In this document: positions 6,230 through 15,131 of the stretch, piece by piece
How positions within the stretch are numbered: the stretch's first letter is position 1
Layout: each line of letters opens with the position of its first letter
NCBI GenBank assembly: GCA_003543135.1
Contig: DPJG01000032.1
Coordinates: forward strand, 310,001 to 374,000
From: Rheinheimera sp.
GTDB lineage: Bacteria > Pseudomonadota > Gammaproteobacteria > Enterobacterales > Alteromonadaceae
DNA length: 64,000 nt
Direction of reading: 5' to 3'
Notes under the pieces: model-generated
Database searches by the model: none
Seen by the model: only the letters and a program-made list of their open reading frames with translations
Told to the model about the DNA's origin: nothing
Made by a program: the position numbers and the translations under genes

Positions 6230-7027
6230 TTGAGACTCAAAGGAAAAATTGCTTTAGTGACAGGCGCTGCAAGGGGCATAGGCGAGTCTATTGCACTGCA
6301 TTTTGCTGGCGAAGGCGCTTTTGTTTATGTCACTGATATTGACGAGGAGAATGGCGAAAAAGTTGCCCTGGCCATAGGGCAGTGCGCCAGATTCCGCTTG
6401 CTGGATGTGCGGGATGAGCATGGCTGGCAAAAACTAACTGCAGACATTCTTCAGGAGCACGGCCGGCTTGATATTGTGGTCAATAACGCAGGTATTACCG
6501 GTTTTGAAGAAGGTTTTGTGCCGCATGACCCTGAACATACCAGCTTAGCTGCCTGGCGCAAGGTGCACGAAACCAACCTGGATGGCGTGTTTTTAGGTTG
6601 TAAGTATGCAATTAAAGCCATGCGCGCCACGGGGCAGGGTTCCATTATTAATATTTCTTCGCGCTCTGGTATTGTCGGTATTCCAACAGCTGCTGCTTAT
6701 GCATCCAGTAAAGCGGCGGTGCGCAATCATACAAAAAGTGTGGCTTTGTATTGTGCCCAGCAAAATTTAACAGTGCGTTGTAACTCCATTCACCCTGCGG
6801 CAATTCTCACCCCAATGTGGGAGCCCATGCTCGGCAATGGCCCGGACAGAGCAGCTAATATGGCGGCTTTTGTGCAAGACTCACCACTTAGGCGTTTTGG
6901 TTTACCAGCGGAAGTTGCTTGTGTTGCTGTGATGTTGGCGTCTGATGAGTCCGCTTATCTGACAGGCACAGAAATTAATATTGATGGTGGTATTCTGGCA
7001 GGTTCAGCCGGAACGCCAGCCAAATAA
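6230..7027 (+). CDS. Short-chain dehydrogenase/reductase
   Basis: A 265-residue classical SDR using NAD(P)H. TGAARGIG (residues 11-18) binds the cofactor; D36 in YVTDID points to NAD(H) preference. NNAG is at 85-88, serine about 143-144, and the catalytic pair is Y157-x3-K161 (YASSK). The C-terminal [11 protein letters not shown] is typical of the family. The substrate is not predictable. The start TTG 6230 follows AAAGGAGG with seven-base spacing, a strong ribosome site that offsets the weak start codon. It stands alone on the plus strand. Confidence 0.88.
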   Translation: MRLKGKIALVTGAARGIGESIALHFAGEGAFVYVTDIDEENGEKVALAIGQCARFRLLDVRDEHGWQKLTADILQEHGRLDIVVNNAGITGFEEGFVPHDPEHTSLAAWRKVHETNLDGVFLGCKYAIKAMRATGQGSIINISSRSGIVGIPTAAAYASSKAAVRNHTKSVALYCAQQNLTVRCNSIHPAAILTPMWEPMLGNGPDRAANMAAFVQDSPLRRFGLPAEVACVAVMLASDESAYLTGTEINIDGGILAGSAGTPAK

Positions 7028-7203
7028 CGGCTGACAATCATCAGCTGCTGTTTTGTGTCTGCATCTATGCTTGTTTACCGCTGAAAGCTGCCACTAACAG
7101 CCGTTAAAACAGGGTAGCAGCTGCTTCTGGCTGATGGTAAAAAAACGCAAAGTTCGGATCCAACCCTCAGAACACGCTAATAACAAAAGCACCATGCTTG
7201 TTA

Positions 7204-7232
7204 TTGACAGCTTAATTTGTTATCTGTATGTA
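7204..7232 (+). promoter_or_regulatory. Sigma70-type promoter for the 7315 lipoprotein
   Basis: A consensus TTGACA (7204-7209) with a 17-bp spacer to TATGTA (7227-7232), about 80 bp before the lipoprotein ATG. The -35 is perfect and the -10 is moderate. Confidence 0.55.
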
Positions 7233-7314
7233 AATATTAGCTTTTACCTGCCGGTAAATTCTGTTTAGCCAATTTAGCTAGACATAACCGCTGTTTGATA
7301 AATAAGGACATTCA

Positions 7315-7671
7315 ATGAAACATTTATTTGTGCTGCTTTTTTTGCTGCTGGCCTTGGGCTGTGCCAGCGCAAAAAACAGCTTTGTATTTGACGGTACCAC
7401 GGCAAAATCCACAGAGCAGGGTGTGGTTTATATAACAAAAAGCTTAAAGCCGGAGCAGCATATTGAGTTTTTAATGGCATTGCTCGCCATCCAGTTTTCT
7501 GATGTAAATAGTGCCTATGACGTGATTGATGATCCAACCATGATCAACCAATTTAACTACGAGGTGATTGGTAAAAAAATTCACGGTTTAACCTATACCG
7601 AAGTATTGGCTTTAGCCAAAACCTCGCCCACTAAAGTGTCGGTAGCACAGTCAGCAATACAGGATAAATAA
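7315..7671 (+). CDS. Small lipoprotein, DUF6694-like
   Basis: A 118-residue protein with a lipoprotein signal peptide: hydrophobic core FVLLFLLLALGC, with the acylated cysteine at residue 16. The mature part contains FDGTTAKSTEQGVVYITKSL, then FLMALLAIQF and IHGLTYTEVLALAK. This helix, short linker and G-L-T motif resembles the DUF6694 lipoprotein family, whose role is unknown. ATG 7315 lies downstream of AAGGACATTC, a weak ribosome site. An envelope anchor or assembly role is possible, not shown. Confidence 0.65.
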   Translation: MKHLFVLLFLLLALGCASAKNSFVFDGTTAKSTEQGVVYITKSLKPEQHIEFLMALLAIQFSDVNSAYDVIDDPTMINQFNYEVIGKKIHGLTYTEVLALAKTSPTKVSVAQSAIQDK

Positions 7672-7883
7672 CAGGCACTAAGCCGCTATAAACTCACGCT
7701 TTGGCCCACAAAAGTGCTGTGTTGATACTGTTTTGTTATCTGCACAGCCACAACGGCTTCACCCAACTGTAGTCGTTATGCTGGTTATACTGCTGTAGCT
7801 GCGGCTATCAAGGCTCTTCGGTTTTTTCAGTAGTTCAGACGTTCGGCCGCGCCCCCCAACTTTTCAGCATAAAGGAAACCATT

Positions 7884-8402
7884 ATGAGCCAACGTATCAT
7901 TGAAGTTGTGCCTTATGATGAGAACTGGGTGAAACTTTTTGCAACAGAAAAACAGTTGTTGCAACAAGCACTTGGCGCTAATCTGCTGTTGGTTGAACAT
8001 ATTGGCAGCACTGCTGTGCCTGGCCTTGCTGCCAAACCCATTATTGATATTCTGCTTGAGGTGGTGTCTGTTGCCGCATTGGATGGGCAGCTTGCGGCTA
8101 TGCAGGCGCTGGGTTACCAGGCCAAAGGTGAGCATGGCATTGCCGGCCGGCGGTATTATCAAAAAGGGCAGAGCAGTCGCAGCCATCATGTACACGCTTT
8201 TCAAAGCGGTGATGAACATTTGTTACACCACAGAGCTTTTAAAGCCTATTTGCTGGCACATCCGGCTATTGCGGCTGAATATGCACAGCTCAAACAGCAG
8301 GCGGCCAGACAATGCCAGCATAACAGCGAACTTTATATGGCCTATAAACAGGATTTTGTGTTGTGGCACCAGCAGCTGGCACTGCTTTGGTACCACAGTT
8401 AA
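7884..8402 (+). CDS. GrpB family protein (UPF0157)
   Basis: A 172-residue nucleotidyltransferase-fold protein. The family signature is clear: VVPYDENWVKLF near the N-terminus, VEHIGSTAVPGLAAKPIIDILLEV at about residues 39-62 (written here in part), then HVHAFQSGDEHLLHH. GrpB proteins are related to CoaE-like and nucleotidyltransferase folds but lack an agreed reaction. ATG 7884 follows AAAGGAAACC. The next gene begins 47 bp downstream and may be co-transcribed. Confidence 0.88.
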   Translation: MSQRIIEVVPYDENWVKLFATEKQLLQQALGANLLLVEHIGSTAVPGLAAKPIIDILLEVVSVAALDGQLAAMQALGYQAKGEHGIAGRRYYQKGQSSRSHHVHAFQSGDEHLLHHRAFKAYLLAHPAIAAEYAQLKQQAARQCQHNSELYMAYKQDFVLWHQQLALLWYHS

Positions 8403-8448
8403 TGGCGCTTTTTGCCATTAAAGCCGATAAAAAAGAAAAGGAAGTGTG

Positions 8449-9180
8449 ATGAACTTTGCCCAAAACCCCAATTTTTATCTGCGTTTGGCAGGTGTGGCTT
8501 ATCTTGCCAATATTGCCCTTGGTTTATTTGGTGAAACTGTGGTGCGTGGCACTTTAGTGGTGGCCGGGGATGCTGCGGCCACCGCCGCCAATATTGCCAA
8601 CTCGCCCGGTTTATGGCGCGCCGGTATTGGTGGTGATTTGTTAATGCAGCTATTGGATATCCCTTTGATTGTGCTGTTTTATCTGCTGTTAAAGCCGGTG
8701 CATCATGGCCTGGCCATCACCGCCACTTTATTTAATATTGTGCAAACTTCGGTGCTGGCGGTGAATAAACTGGCGTTAGTGGCACCTTTGCTACTGCTTG
8801 CCCCTGCTGCTCAGGCAGCGATGCCGGCCGAGCTGCTGGCGCAGCTAACGGCCTTTTGGGTGAAAATGCACAGCCATGGTTTTGGTATTGGCCTGATCTT
8901 TTTTGGTGTGACCTGCATCATTCGGGGTTATCTGATTGTTAAGTCTGAATTTTTGCCTGCCTTTTTGGGTTATTTACTAATAGCAGCAGGTGGCAGTTAT
9001 GTATTAAATAGTGCCGCCCAACTACTGGCGCCGGATCTTGCTACTTTGTTATTCCCCTGGGTGCTGGCACCTTCTTTATTGGGTGAGCTGGCTATTACTT
9101 TATGGTTCTTATGCTGTGGCCTGAAGACAACAGCCTGGCAAGCACAGCTAAATAGTCCTGCAGCAGTGCTGGCTAAATAA
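8449..9180 (+). CDS. DUF4386 family membrane protein
   Basis: A 243-residue inner membrane protein with about six spans. The N-terminal LRLAGVAYLANIALGLFGE and the later LLMQLLDIPLIVLFYLLLKP are typical of DUF4386. Its function is unknown. ATG 8449 follows AAGGAAG with ideal spacing, so the GTG three bases earlier is not used. The close spacing after the GrpB-like gene suggests one transcript. Confidence 0.85.
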   Translation: MNFAQNPNFYLRLAGVAYLANIALGLFGETVVRGTLVVAGDAAATAANIANSPGLWRAGIGGDLLMQLLDIPLIVLFYLLLKPVHHGLAITATLFNIVQTSVLAVNKLALVAPLLLLAPAAQAAMPAELLAQLTAFWVKMHSHGFGIGLIFFGVTCIIRGYLIVKSEFLPAFLGYLLIAAGGSYVLNSAAQLLAPDLATLLFPWVLAPSLLGELAITLWFLCCGLKTTAWQAQLNSPAAVLAK

Positions 9181-9321
9181 CACAAAGCAGCGGAGGAACC
9201 AGAGAGCAAAGGCGGCAGTGGAGCAACCGCCATATATTGCTGGCCGGCTGAAGAAGCTTTTGGGCCAGCGGTGTTTTAAGTGTAGTATGTTGTTTTTTAA
9301 ATGGATTTAACCGGAGGTTTT

Positions 9322-9777
9322 ATGAAATTAGCCGCAGTAGTGATGCTGGCGTTATTGTCAGGCTGTGCTGCGATGCAGGGCAGCGCAGAGCGTACTCATC
9401 AGGCCAGCGCTATGGATATTATTGCCGCTGCAGCAGCGGCAGCGCCTGAAGGGGTGGTGGGAGAGTATCAGCTCAGCATTCAGGCTGCCGGCACTGATGG
9501 CCGGGCAGTTTATTTAAATACCGAACTGGATTATCGCGACCAGCGCAATATTACTATTGCAATGAGCCCGGCAGTGGCTGCAGCTCTGACCGGTACTGAT
9601 GCAGCTTCGGCCCAACAATATTTTGTTGGCAAAAAGTTGTTGGTCAAAGGCCTGGCGCGGCGGATGAAAATTGACTTTATGTCGCAGGGTAAGCCAACGG
9701 GTTTGTATTATTACCAAACCCATATCAGGGTGAAAAACCCGGAGCAAATTAAGCTGTTATCTGACAAAGCAGCCTGA
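9322..9777 (+). CDS. Lipoprotein of unknown function
   Basis: A 151-residue protein with a lipobox: VMLALLSGC, acylated cysteine at about residue 15. The mature part is alanine-rich at first (IIAAAAAAAPEG), then alternates strands (GEYQLSIQAAG, AVYLNTELDYRDQRNITIAM). The stretch FVGKKLLVKGLARRMKIDF resembles OB-fold-type proteins that bind small ligands. No family is named with confidence. ATG 9322 follows GGAGG; the frame from 9301 has no ribosome site. Confidence 0.7.
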   Translation: MKLAAVVMLALLSGCAAMQGSAERTHQASAMDIIAAAAAAAPEGVVGEYQLSIQAAGTDGRAVYLNTELDYRDQRNITIAMSPAVAAALTGTDAASAQQYFVGKKLLVKGLARRMKIDFMSQGKPTGLYYYQTHIRVKNPEQIKLLSDKAA

Positions 9778-9825
9778 TACTGATACCGTCACAGGCCTTC
9801 GCCAGAATATGGCTTTAGCCAACAT

Positions 9826-9855
9826 AAAAAAAGGCATCGTTCAACGATGCCTTTT
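9826..9855. terminator. Bidirectional terminator between lipoprotein and norZ
   Basis: AAAGGCATC and GATGCCTTT pair around a seven-base loop, with A tract on the left and T tract on the right, so it works for both converging genes. Confidence 0.85.
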
Positions 9856-9897
9856 TGTTATTGAACGCTGCTGTTTGTTTACAGCAAAATGGTCGGC

Positions 9898-12165
9898 TCA
9901 ACCCAATTGTTGCAGCTGCTGTGCAGCGGCTTTTTGGTCAAATACTCCTTTCACTACCTGCCAGCTCACAGCTAAAGCGCCGATAATAAAAATCACGTCG
10001 CCGAAAGTGCGGATCCAGCGTAGTGCATGCAATATGTCACTTTGCATAAAGGCTTCACTGCGGGCATACCATAAACCTTCGGTGGCGCTGGCATAAAACT
10101 GAATAAAACCAATAGGCAGCAGGCTGGTAAATAACATCAGCGCCAGACCGCCGTTCATCCACCAGAACGCGGTTTTCATCAGTTTTTCATCAAAAGCCAG
10201 CTGTGGCCGGATATAACGCAGGATCAATAAACAAAAACCCAGTGCCAGGAAACCATAAACGCCAAACAGTGCCGCATGGGCGTGGGTTGGGGTGGTGTTT
10301 AAACCCTGCAGGTAATATAAAGCGATTGGTGGGTTGATCATAAAACCGAACACACCGGCGCCGAGCATATTCCAAAACGCCACAGCAACAAAAAACATCA
10401 GAGGCCATTTAATGTCGGCCATCCAGGGCGCTTTGTGTTGTAAACGCCAGTTGTCCCAGGCTTCATAACCCAGCACCACCAAAGGCACCACTTCCAGCGC
10501 ACTAAAAGTAGCGCCAACCGCCATGACAGGTGTGGTGGTACCGGCAAAATACAGATGGTGGAAAGTACCAGGAATACCACCGAGCATAAATAACGAAGCT
10601 GACGCCAGGCTGGCGCTGGTGGCCACTGTGCGCGACACTAAGCCCATGCTGCTGAAAATAAAGGCCAGCGACACTGTGGCAAACACTTCAAAAAAGCCTT
10701 CTACCCACAGATGCACCACCCACCAGCGCCAGTATTCCATCACAGATAAATGGGTACGCTCGCCATAAAACAAACCGGCACCATAAAACAGGCCAACACA
10801 AATCACTGAAGCGGCAAAAAGTGCCAGCAGGTTTTTATCACCCGGTGCTTTAAAGGCCGGTACCACAGCACGCAGCATCAGCAGTAACCAGAACAATACC
10901 CCCACATATTTAATAATTTGCCAGAAGCGGCCAATGTCGATGTATTCATAACCCTGATGGCCAAACCAGAAACTTAAGTGTGCCGGCATGATCTGCATAA
11001 TGGCAAAGTAGTTACCGGCAAAAGAGCCTGCCACCAGCACCACCAGAGCCCAGAACAACACATCTACACCAAGTTTTTGATATTTAGGATCTTTACCGCC
11101 GTTAATAATGGGCGCTAAAAATAAACCTGCCGCCAAAAAGCCGGTGGCAATCCAGAACATCGCCGCCTGAATATGCCAGGTACGGGCCAGGCTGTAGGGC
11201 AACCATTCGGTGGTATTTAAACCATAAAAACCATCACCTTCGACCGTGTAATGCGCGGTAAAACCCCCCAACAGCACTTGTAGGGTAAATAACGCCACCA
11301 CCACCAGAATATATTTACCCAAAGCCCGTTGTGACGGTGTCAGTTTTAACCGGGCAATAGGGTCCAGTTTGGGCGCGGCTGGCTCTTCTTCATCATGCTG
11401 GCGTAAAAAGGCCCAGCCCCAAATCAAACCACCCACACCTGCGATCAGCAAAATAATACTGACCAGCGACCAAATCAGGTTTTCTGCTGTGGGTCTGTTA
11501 TCAATCAGCGGCTCATGGGGCCAGTTATTGGTATAAGTGGCGCCTTTGGCAGTGCGTTCTGTGCTGGCGGCCCAGGCAGTCCAGAAGAAAAACTGCGTGA
11601 GCTCTTGCCGGCGTTCCAGCGAGGGCAGGGTATTGTTTTTCATTGCATAATTGGCGCGGGTTTGCGCAAGCGCCGCATCGTCGCCAAATAACGCCTGATA
11701 ATGGGCGGCGGTTTGGGTGATAGCCTGCACCCGGCGCTCACTGAGCTGCAGCGTATCGCTGTTTTTGTCATAAGTATTAGTGCGATAGGCCTGCTTTAAC
11801 GCAAATTTCAGCTGATGCTGCTGCGCTTCATTCAGGCTGGCATAGCCGGTGCCAAATTCTGCCTGTGCGGCCAGCTCCAGCCAGGCGGTCAGCTCACGGT
11901 GCAGCCAGTCGGCGGTCCAGTCCGGCGCCTGATAAGCACCATGGCCCCAGATAGAGCCTAACTGCATGCCGCCAACCGATTGCCAGGCGGTTTGACCGTT
12001 TAAAATGCTTTGTTCGGTCATTAATAGGTTACCGGCAGCGTCCACCACTTTAGCCGGAATGGGAGGTGCCGAACGATAGACTTCAGCACCAAAATAACCC
12101 AGCACTGAAAAGGTAATTGCGAGGATGGCGATTAACAGCCACCAGAGTTTACGATAGCCGGCCAT
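9898..12165 (-). CDS. norZ: Quinol-dependent nitric oxide reductase (qNOR)
   Basis: A 755-residue single-subunit NO reductase that reduces two NO to N2O with quinol electrons in the inner membrane. The N-terminal extension characteristic of qNOR (residues about 30-220, periplasmic, GHGAYQAPDWTADW) is followed by the 12-span NorB-like core. Haem and FeB ligands are visible in PGTFHHLYFAG and the PTHAHAALFG block, and an acidic residue in HLWVEGFFEVFA. Length is normal. ATG 12165 follows AGGAGG. With no dedicated cytochrome c gene nearby, a detoxifying role is more likely than full denitrification. Its control region carries NorR-like sites. Confidence 0.95.
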   Translation of the reverse strand: MAGYRKLWWLLIAILAITFSVLGYFGAEVYRSAPPIPAKVVDAAGNLLMTEQSILNGQTAWQSVGGMQLGSIWGHGAYQAPDWTADWLHRELTAWLELAAQAEFGTGYASLNEAQQHQLKFALKQAYRTNTYDKNSDTLQLSERRVQAITQTAAHYQALFGDDAALAQTRANYAMKNNTLPSLERRQELTQFFFWTAWAASTERTAKGATYTNNWPHEPLIDNRPTAENLIWSLVSIILLIAGVGGLIWGWAFLRQHDEEEPAAPKLDPIARLKLTPSQRALGKYILVVVALFTLQVLLGGFTAHYTVEGDGFYGLNTTEWLPYSLARTWHIQAAMFWIATGFLAAGLFLAPIINGGKDPKYQKLGVDVLFWALVVLVAGSFAGNYFAIMQIMPAHLSFWFGHQGYEYIDIGRFWQIIKYVGVLFWLLLMLRAVVPAFKAPGDKNLLALFAASVICVGLFYGAGLFYGERTHLSVMEYWRWWVVHLWVEGFFEVFATVSLAFIFSSMGLVSRTVATSASLASASLFMLGGIPGTFHHLYFAGTTTPVMAVGATFSALEVVPLVVLGYEAWDNWRLQHKAPWMADIKWPLMFFVAVAFWNMLGAGVFGFMINPPIALYYLQGLNTTPTHAHAALFGVYGFLALGFCLLILRYIRPQLAFDEKLMKTAFWWMNGGLALMLFTSLLPIGFIQFYASATEGLWYARSEAFMQSDILHALRWIRTFGDVIFIIGALAVSWQVVKGVFDQKAAAQQLQQLG

Positions 12166-12259
12166 AAAGACCTCCTGCAGTGTGACGAAGATGCGGACTG
12201 TTCATATGCTATTCCTGTGTTTTTGTTTTGAGCCGGGTGTTCCACGGCTGAGCTGCTTT

Positions 12260-12277
12260 GGCAATAAACAGGCCAAA
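12260..12277 (-). promoter_or_regulatory. Sigma54 -24/-12 promoter of norZ
   Basis: On the minus strand TTTGGCCTGTTTATTGCC has GG and GC separated by exactly ten bases, matching TTGGC-N7-TTGC. The expected start of transcription is near 12249, giving an 84-nt leader to norZ. Confidence 0.65.
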
Positions 12278-12326
12278 TGTTAAGTTTTTGAATTTATTGA
12301 ATATGTTTGGATGTTTATGCGGGCAG

Positions 12327-12384
12327 GGTGTTTTTTACCTTGTGGTAACCGGGTTTTTTATACCCTGCTGTGGTGGAAAATACC
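12327..12384 (-). promoter_or_regulatory. Three NorR-type enhancer boxes
   Basis: Three GGT-N7-ACC motifs at 12327-12339, 12352-12364 and 12372-12384 (starts 25 and 20 bp apart), lying 50-110 bp upstream of the sigma54 element. GGT-N7-ACC, usually in three copies, is the known binding pattern of the NO-sensing activator NorR in Ralstonia and E. coli norVW. No norR gene is in the window. Confidence 0.7.
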
Positions 12385-12540
12385 CTGCAGGCGATGTGCT
12401 CTGCGGCCTTACCTATTTGGCGATATAGGCCGCTTTGGCTGAATGTTTTAAGGTGGTGCAAAAGCAGTGTGCTGCGCTGTTGCAGGCTTATTGCAGTGGG
12501 GCAAAAACATCACATGGCCGGAAAATACGGGAAAACAACA

Positions 12541-12930
12541 ATGCAGTATTATCTTGAAATAAAACAAATCCATATGTTGTGTGCTTATCTGAGCGTCAGT
12601 CTTTTTAGCGTGCGTTTTTTGCTGGATATGTTAAGGCCCGAAGCTGGCGGCTTTGATTGGCGCGCCAGTAAAGTACGGTTTGTGCCTCATCTGGTAGATA
12701 CTCTATTGCTGAGTATGGCGCTGGCGCTTTTGGCAGTAGGCCCGTGGAAACCTTTTATACATCATTGGCTTGGCATTAAAATTTTATTATTAGTCTGTTA
12801 TATTCTGTGCGGCAAAGCAGCGCTGACGTTAAGTTATGCAAAAAGCAGCAGGCTGGGTTTTGCCCTGCTGGCGCTGTTGCTGCTTGCCGGTATTTTTTAC
12901 CTTGCCAGGTTCAAGCCCCTGTTATTTTAG
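12541..12930 (+). CDS. SirB2 family membrane protein
   Basis: A 129-residue inner membrane protein with four spans (about residues 10-30, 50-68, 76-95, 103-123). EIKQIHMLCAYLSVSLFSVRF at the N-terminus, with an H and R in the first span, and VDTLLLSMALAL match SirB2 (Invasion gene expression up-regulator). Its biochemical role is unknown. It is divergent from norZ across a 375-bp intergenic region, so the NorR boxes could also act on it. The longer frame from 12370 runs through the boxes and is not a gene. Confidence 0.85.
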   Translation: MQYYLEIKQIHMLCAYLSVSLFSVRFLLDMLRPEAGGFDWRASKVRFVPHLVDTLLLSMALALLAVGPWKPFIHHWLGIKILLLVCYILCGKAALTLSYAKSSRLGFALLALLLLAGIFYLARFKPLLF

Positions 12931-12997
12931 CCTGAGCAGCTGCTATGTTAGTCGGAACCCTTTAGCTGCTGCCGCTTGGCATACAAGGAATAATCTG

Positions 12998-13249
12998 ATG
13001 AATTTAATGATCAAACTTTCTGTGGTGTTGCCAGTATTTTTGCTCTTGGCATCTTGTGCCGAAATTAAAGATACCGGCCGGGCCATTGGTCATGGTACCC
13101 GGGATGTAGCGAAAAAAGTCGGCCATACCACCCGCGATGTCACCAAAAAAATTGGTCACACTTCAAGAGATGCAGTGAAAGCTGTGGGTGATAAAACCAA
13201 AGAAGTAGTGAAAGATATCAAAGATGAAGACGACAAGACTGATCAATAA
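12998..13249 (+). CDS. Small lipoprotein with 11-residue repeats
   Basis: An 83-residue lipoprotein: lipobox LLLASC with cysteine at about 20. Four repeats of 11 residues follow: IGHGTRDVAKK, VGHTTRDVTKK, IGHTSRDAVKA and VGDKTKEVVKD, then an acidic lysine-rich tail. This amphipathic period resembles LEA-like or apolipoprotein helices, which can lie on membranes or protect during drying or salt stress. The DNA repeats have diverged, so they are protein-level repeats. ATG 12998 follows AAGGAA. A stress role is inference. Confidence 0.75.
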   Translation: MNLMIKLSVVLPVFLLLASCAEIKDTGRAIGHGTRDVAKKVGHTTRDVTKKIGHTSRDAVKAVGDKTKEVVKDIKDEDDKTDQ

Positions 13250-13309
13250 CTCAGCGGTCGGCTTTTGCGCTTTTCTTTCAGGAAAAACAAAATAAAACAA
13301 GGAGTTGTG

Positions 13310-13822
13310 ATGCGTTATTGGATGTTGCCGGCGCTACTTTGTAGTGCAGCTGTTTTTGCAAAAAGCCCGTCTCAACTTAACAGCACGCCTGAACAAACAA
13401 TGGCTACATTATGGCGGGCTTTGTCGCATGAGCCTGGTATAGCTGCTGATGTAAAAAGCCTGCAGGCCATATTTCACCCCGATGCCGTGGTCTTTGGTGC
13501 TACTTATAAAGAAGGCCAGCCAAAGTTAAGCCAAAGCAAAGCCACTGAGTTTTTGCAGGGCATGACAGCAGCCAGGCCCAAAGGATTTTATGAATGTGAA
13601 GTGAGCCGGCAGCTGGTGCAGCACGACCGTTTTGCCGCCGTGTATAGCGTGGTCGAATCCAGAACGGATAAGAACGCTAAAGCCGCTGATTTTGTTGGGG
13701 TTAATAGTATTCAGCTGTATAAAGCCGATGCCGGCTGGCAAATTCTGGCTTTGTATTATCATGTGAGCCTTGCCGATGTGCCTGTTGCGCTGGGGCAGGG
13801 CAAGTCTGGACTTTGTTTATAA
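13310..13822 (+). CDS. Exported NTF2-like (DUF4440-type) protein
   Basis: A 170-residue protein with a signal peptide (MRYWMLPALLCSAAVFA). The mature part has helix TMATLWRALSHEPG, the LQAIFHPDAVVFGATY strand, and a later YECEVSRQLVQHDRFAAVYSVVESR beta segment, ending GWQILALYYHV. This is the NTF2-like fold, as in the gene at 5560, but the two share little sequence. ATG 13310 follows AAGGAG. Substrate unknown. Confidence 0.75.
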   Translation: MRYWMLPALLCSAAVFAKSPSQLNSTPEQTMATLWRALSHEPGIAADVKSLQAIFHPDAVVFGATYKEGQPKLSQSKATEFLQGMTAARPKGFYECEVSRQLVQHDRFAAVYSVVESRTDKNAKAADFVGVNSIQLYKADAGWQILALYYHVSLADVPVALGQGKSGLCL

Positions 13823-13962
13823 GCCATAGCTATGGACTGCTGCATAACAGCTGCACCTCGCTGGGTTGGCGGCGCACATGCCGATACTGATCGCGTCAGA
13901 GCAGACTCTAAACCCAGGTAAGCTATTTTTTCATTTACTTACTACAAGCTGCTGAGTGTTTA

Positions 13963-14991
13963 ATGTCGTCAGCGGGCGCAGCCCGGTTGCGCCGCAGCAG
14001 GCTGTTGGGCCCTGGCTTGTTGGCTGGCCGTTTAGAGAGCATATCAATGGACGAATTAAAAATAGTGCTAGAGCGTGAGATTGGTGCTGCCGCCGGACAG
14101 GCCGGAACTATTGAGCCATGGCATAGTTTCTGGCATCACAGGCCAGAACTAAACTTTCCGCCAAAAACTATCCGGGAGCTGGCGGATTATCAGGGCGGTA
14201 AACACCTTGCTCTTGCCTGCACTCAGACGGAGCTGAGCGCTGCTGCGCAGAAAAAATTGCTGAATTCCTGGTGTGAATACCTGCCACAGTTGCAGCAGGT
14301 TGAGTTTTTGTGGTTGCAGTCCAGAGTGCCGCAGCAGTTGTTTGATGCAGCCTGTGCCATGCCAAAGCTGAAAGGTTTGTATATTAAATGGGGTGGCATG
14401 ACCTCTGCTGCTGCGATCAGTGCTGCCGGGCAATTAACATATCTGCACCTTGGAAGCACACCGTCGTTGCAGCCGCTGGACGTGCTGTCTGAGTTAACGC
14501 AACTCAGATGGCTGGAACTTGAGAATATCAGGGCGAGTCATGATCTGTCGTTTTTAACTCCCCTGACAGCACTGCGTGGTTTGTCATTAACCGGTGATTC
14601 AAACAGCTTAAAAACTTTAAAGCTCAACTCTATTGCGCCTTTGTTGTCGCTTAAACAACTGCAATGGTTACAACTGCAAACTGTAGATATTGAGGATCAA
14701 TCGCTGGAACTTATTGCCATGCTGCCGGCGCTGAAACAGTTGCTGTTAAGCAATACTTTTCCAATGGCAGAAATTGCGCTGCTGGCCGGGCGACGACCTG
14801 ATATTCACTGTGATTTGTTTCAGCCCTGCAGTGAGGTGGTGAGCTGGACAAAATGCAAAAAATGCCAGAATGCCACTATGGTGATGCTCACCGGGAAAGG
14901 TACCCCCTGGTTATGCACCAGTTGTGATTGGGCACGTATCAGCCGCCACCAGGATGAATTCCGACGTATTGTGCAAAACGCCGCGCTCTGA
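13963..14991 (+). CDS. Leucine-rich repeat protein with C-terminal zinc-ribbon-like motif
   Basis: A 342-residue protein (314 if started at ATG 14047, MDELKIVLEREIGAA). The middle (about residues 100-270) has irregular leucine-rich repeats: LKGLYIKWGGM, LTYLHLGSTPS, LRWLELENI, LRGLSLTGDS, LQWLQLQTVD and LKQLLLSNT. The C-terminus has paired cysteines CKKC and CTSC about 23 residues apart, able to bind zinc. There is no signal peptide, so it is probably cytoplasmic and may bind another protein. Start choice is uncertain because neither site has a strong ribosome site. Confidence 0.6.
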   Translation: MSSAGAARLRRSRLLGPGLLAGRLESISMDELKIVLEREIGAAAGQAGTIEPWHSFWHHRPELNFPPKTIRELADYQGGKHLALACTQTELSAAAQKKLLNSWCEYLPQLQQVEFLWLQSRVPQQLFDAACAMPKLKGLYIKWGGMTSAAAISAAGQLTYLHLGSTPSLQPLDVLSELTQLRWLELENIRASHDLSFLTPLTALRGLSLTGDSNSLKTLKLNSIAPLLSLKQLQWLQLQTVDIEDQSLELIAMLPALKQLLLSNTFPMAEIALLAGRRPDIHCDLFQPCSEVVSWTKCKKCQNATMVMLTGKGTPWLCTSCDWARISRHQDEFRRIVQNAAL

Positions 14992-15131
14992 GCCTTGCTG
15001 CGCTGAGTGCTGGCCAGAAGCTGCAACACAAAGCTGCGGTTGTGATCTTTGCTGGTTGCTGCCAGTGCACTTGATAATTGCCTGCTGCTCCCCAATTAGA
15101 AAGCAAGTTATTGTTTATTTGAGAAAAAATA

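Noticed and set aside
12166-12259. Possible NsrR site near AAGATGCGG upstream of norZ
   Set aside because: Only one half-site fits; the second half is not convincing, while the sigma54/NorR layout is much clearer.
12370-12540. N-terminal extension of the SirB2 frame
   Set aside because: Runs through the NorR boxes and reads as unrelated low-quality protein; ATG 12541 gives the family N-terminus.
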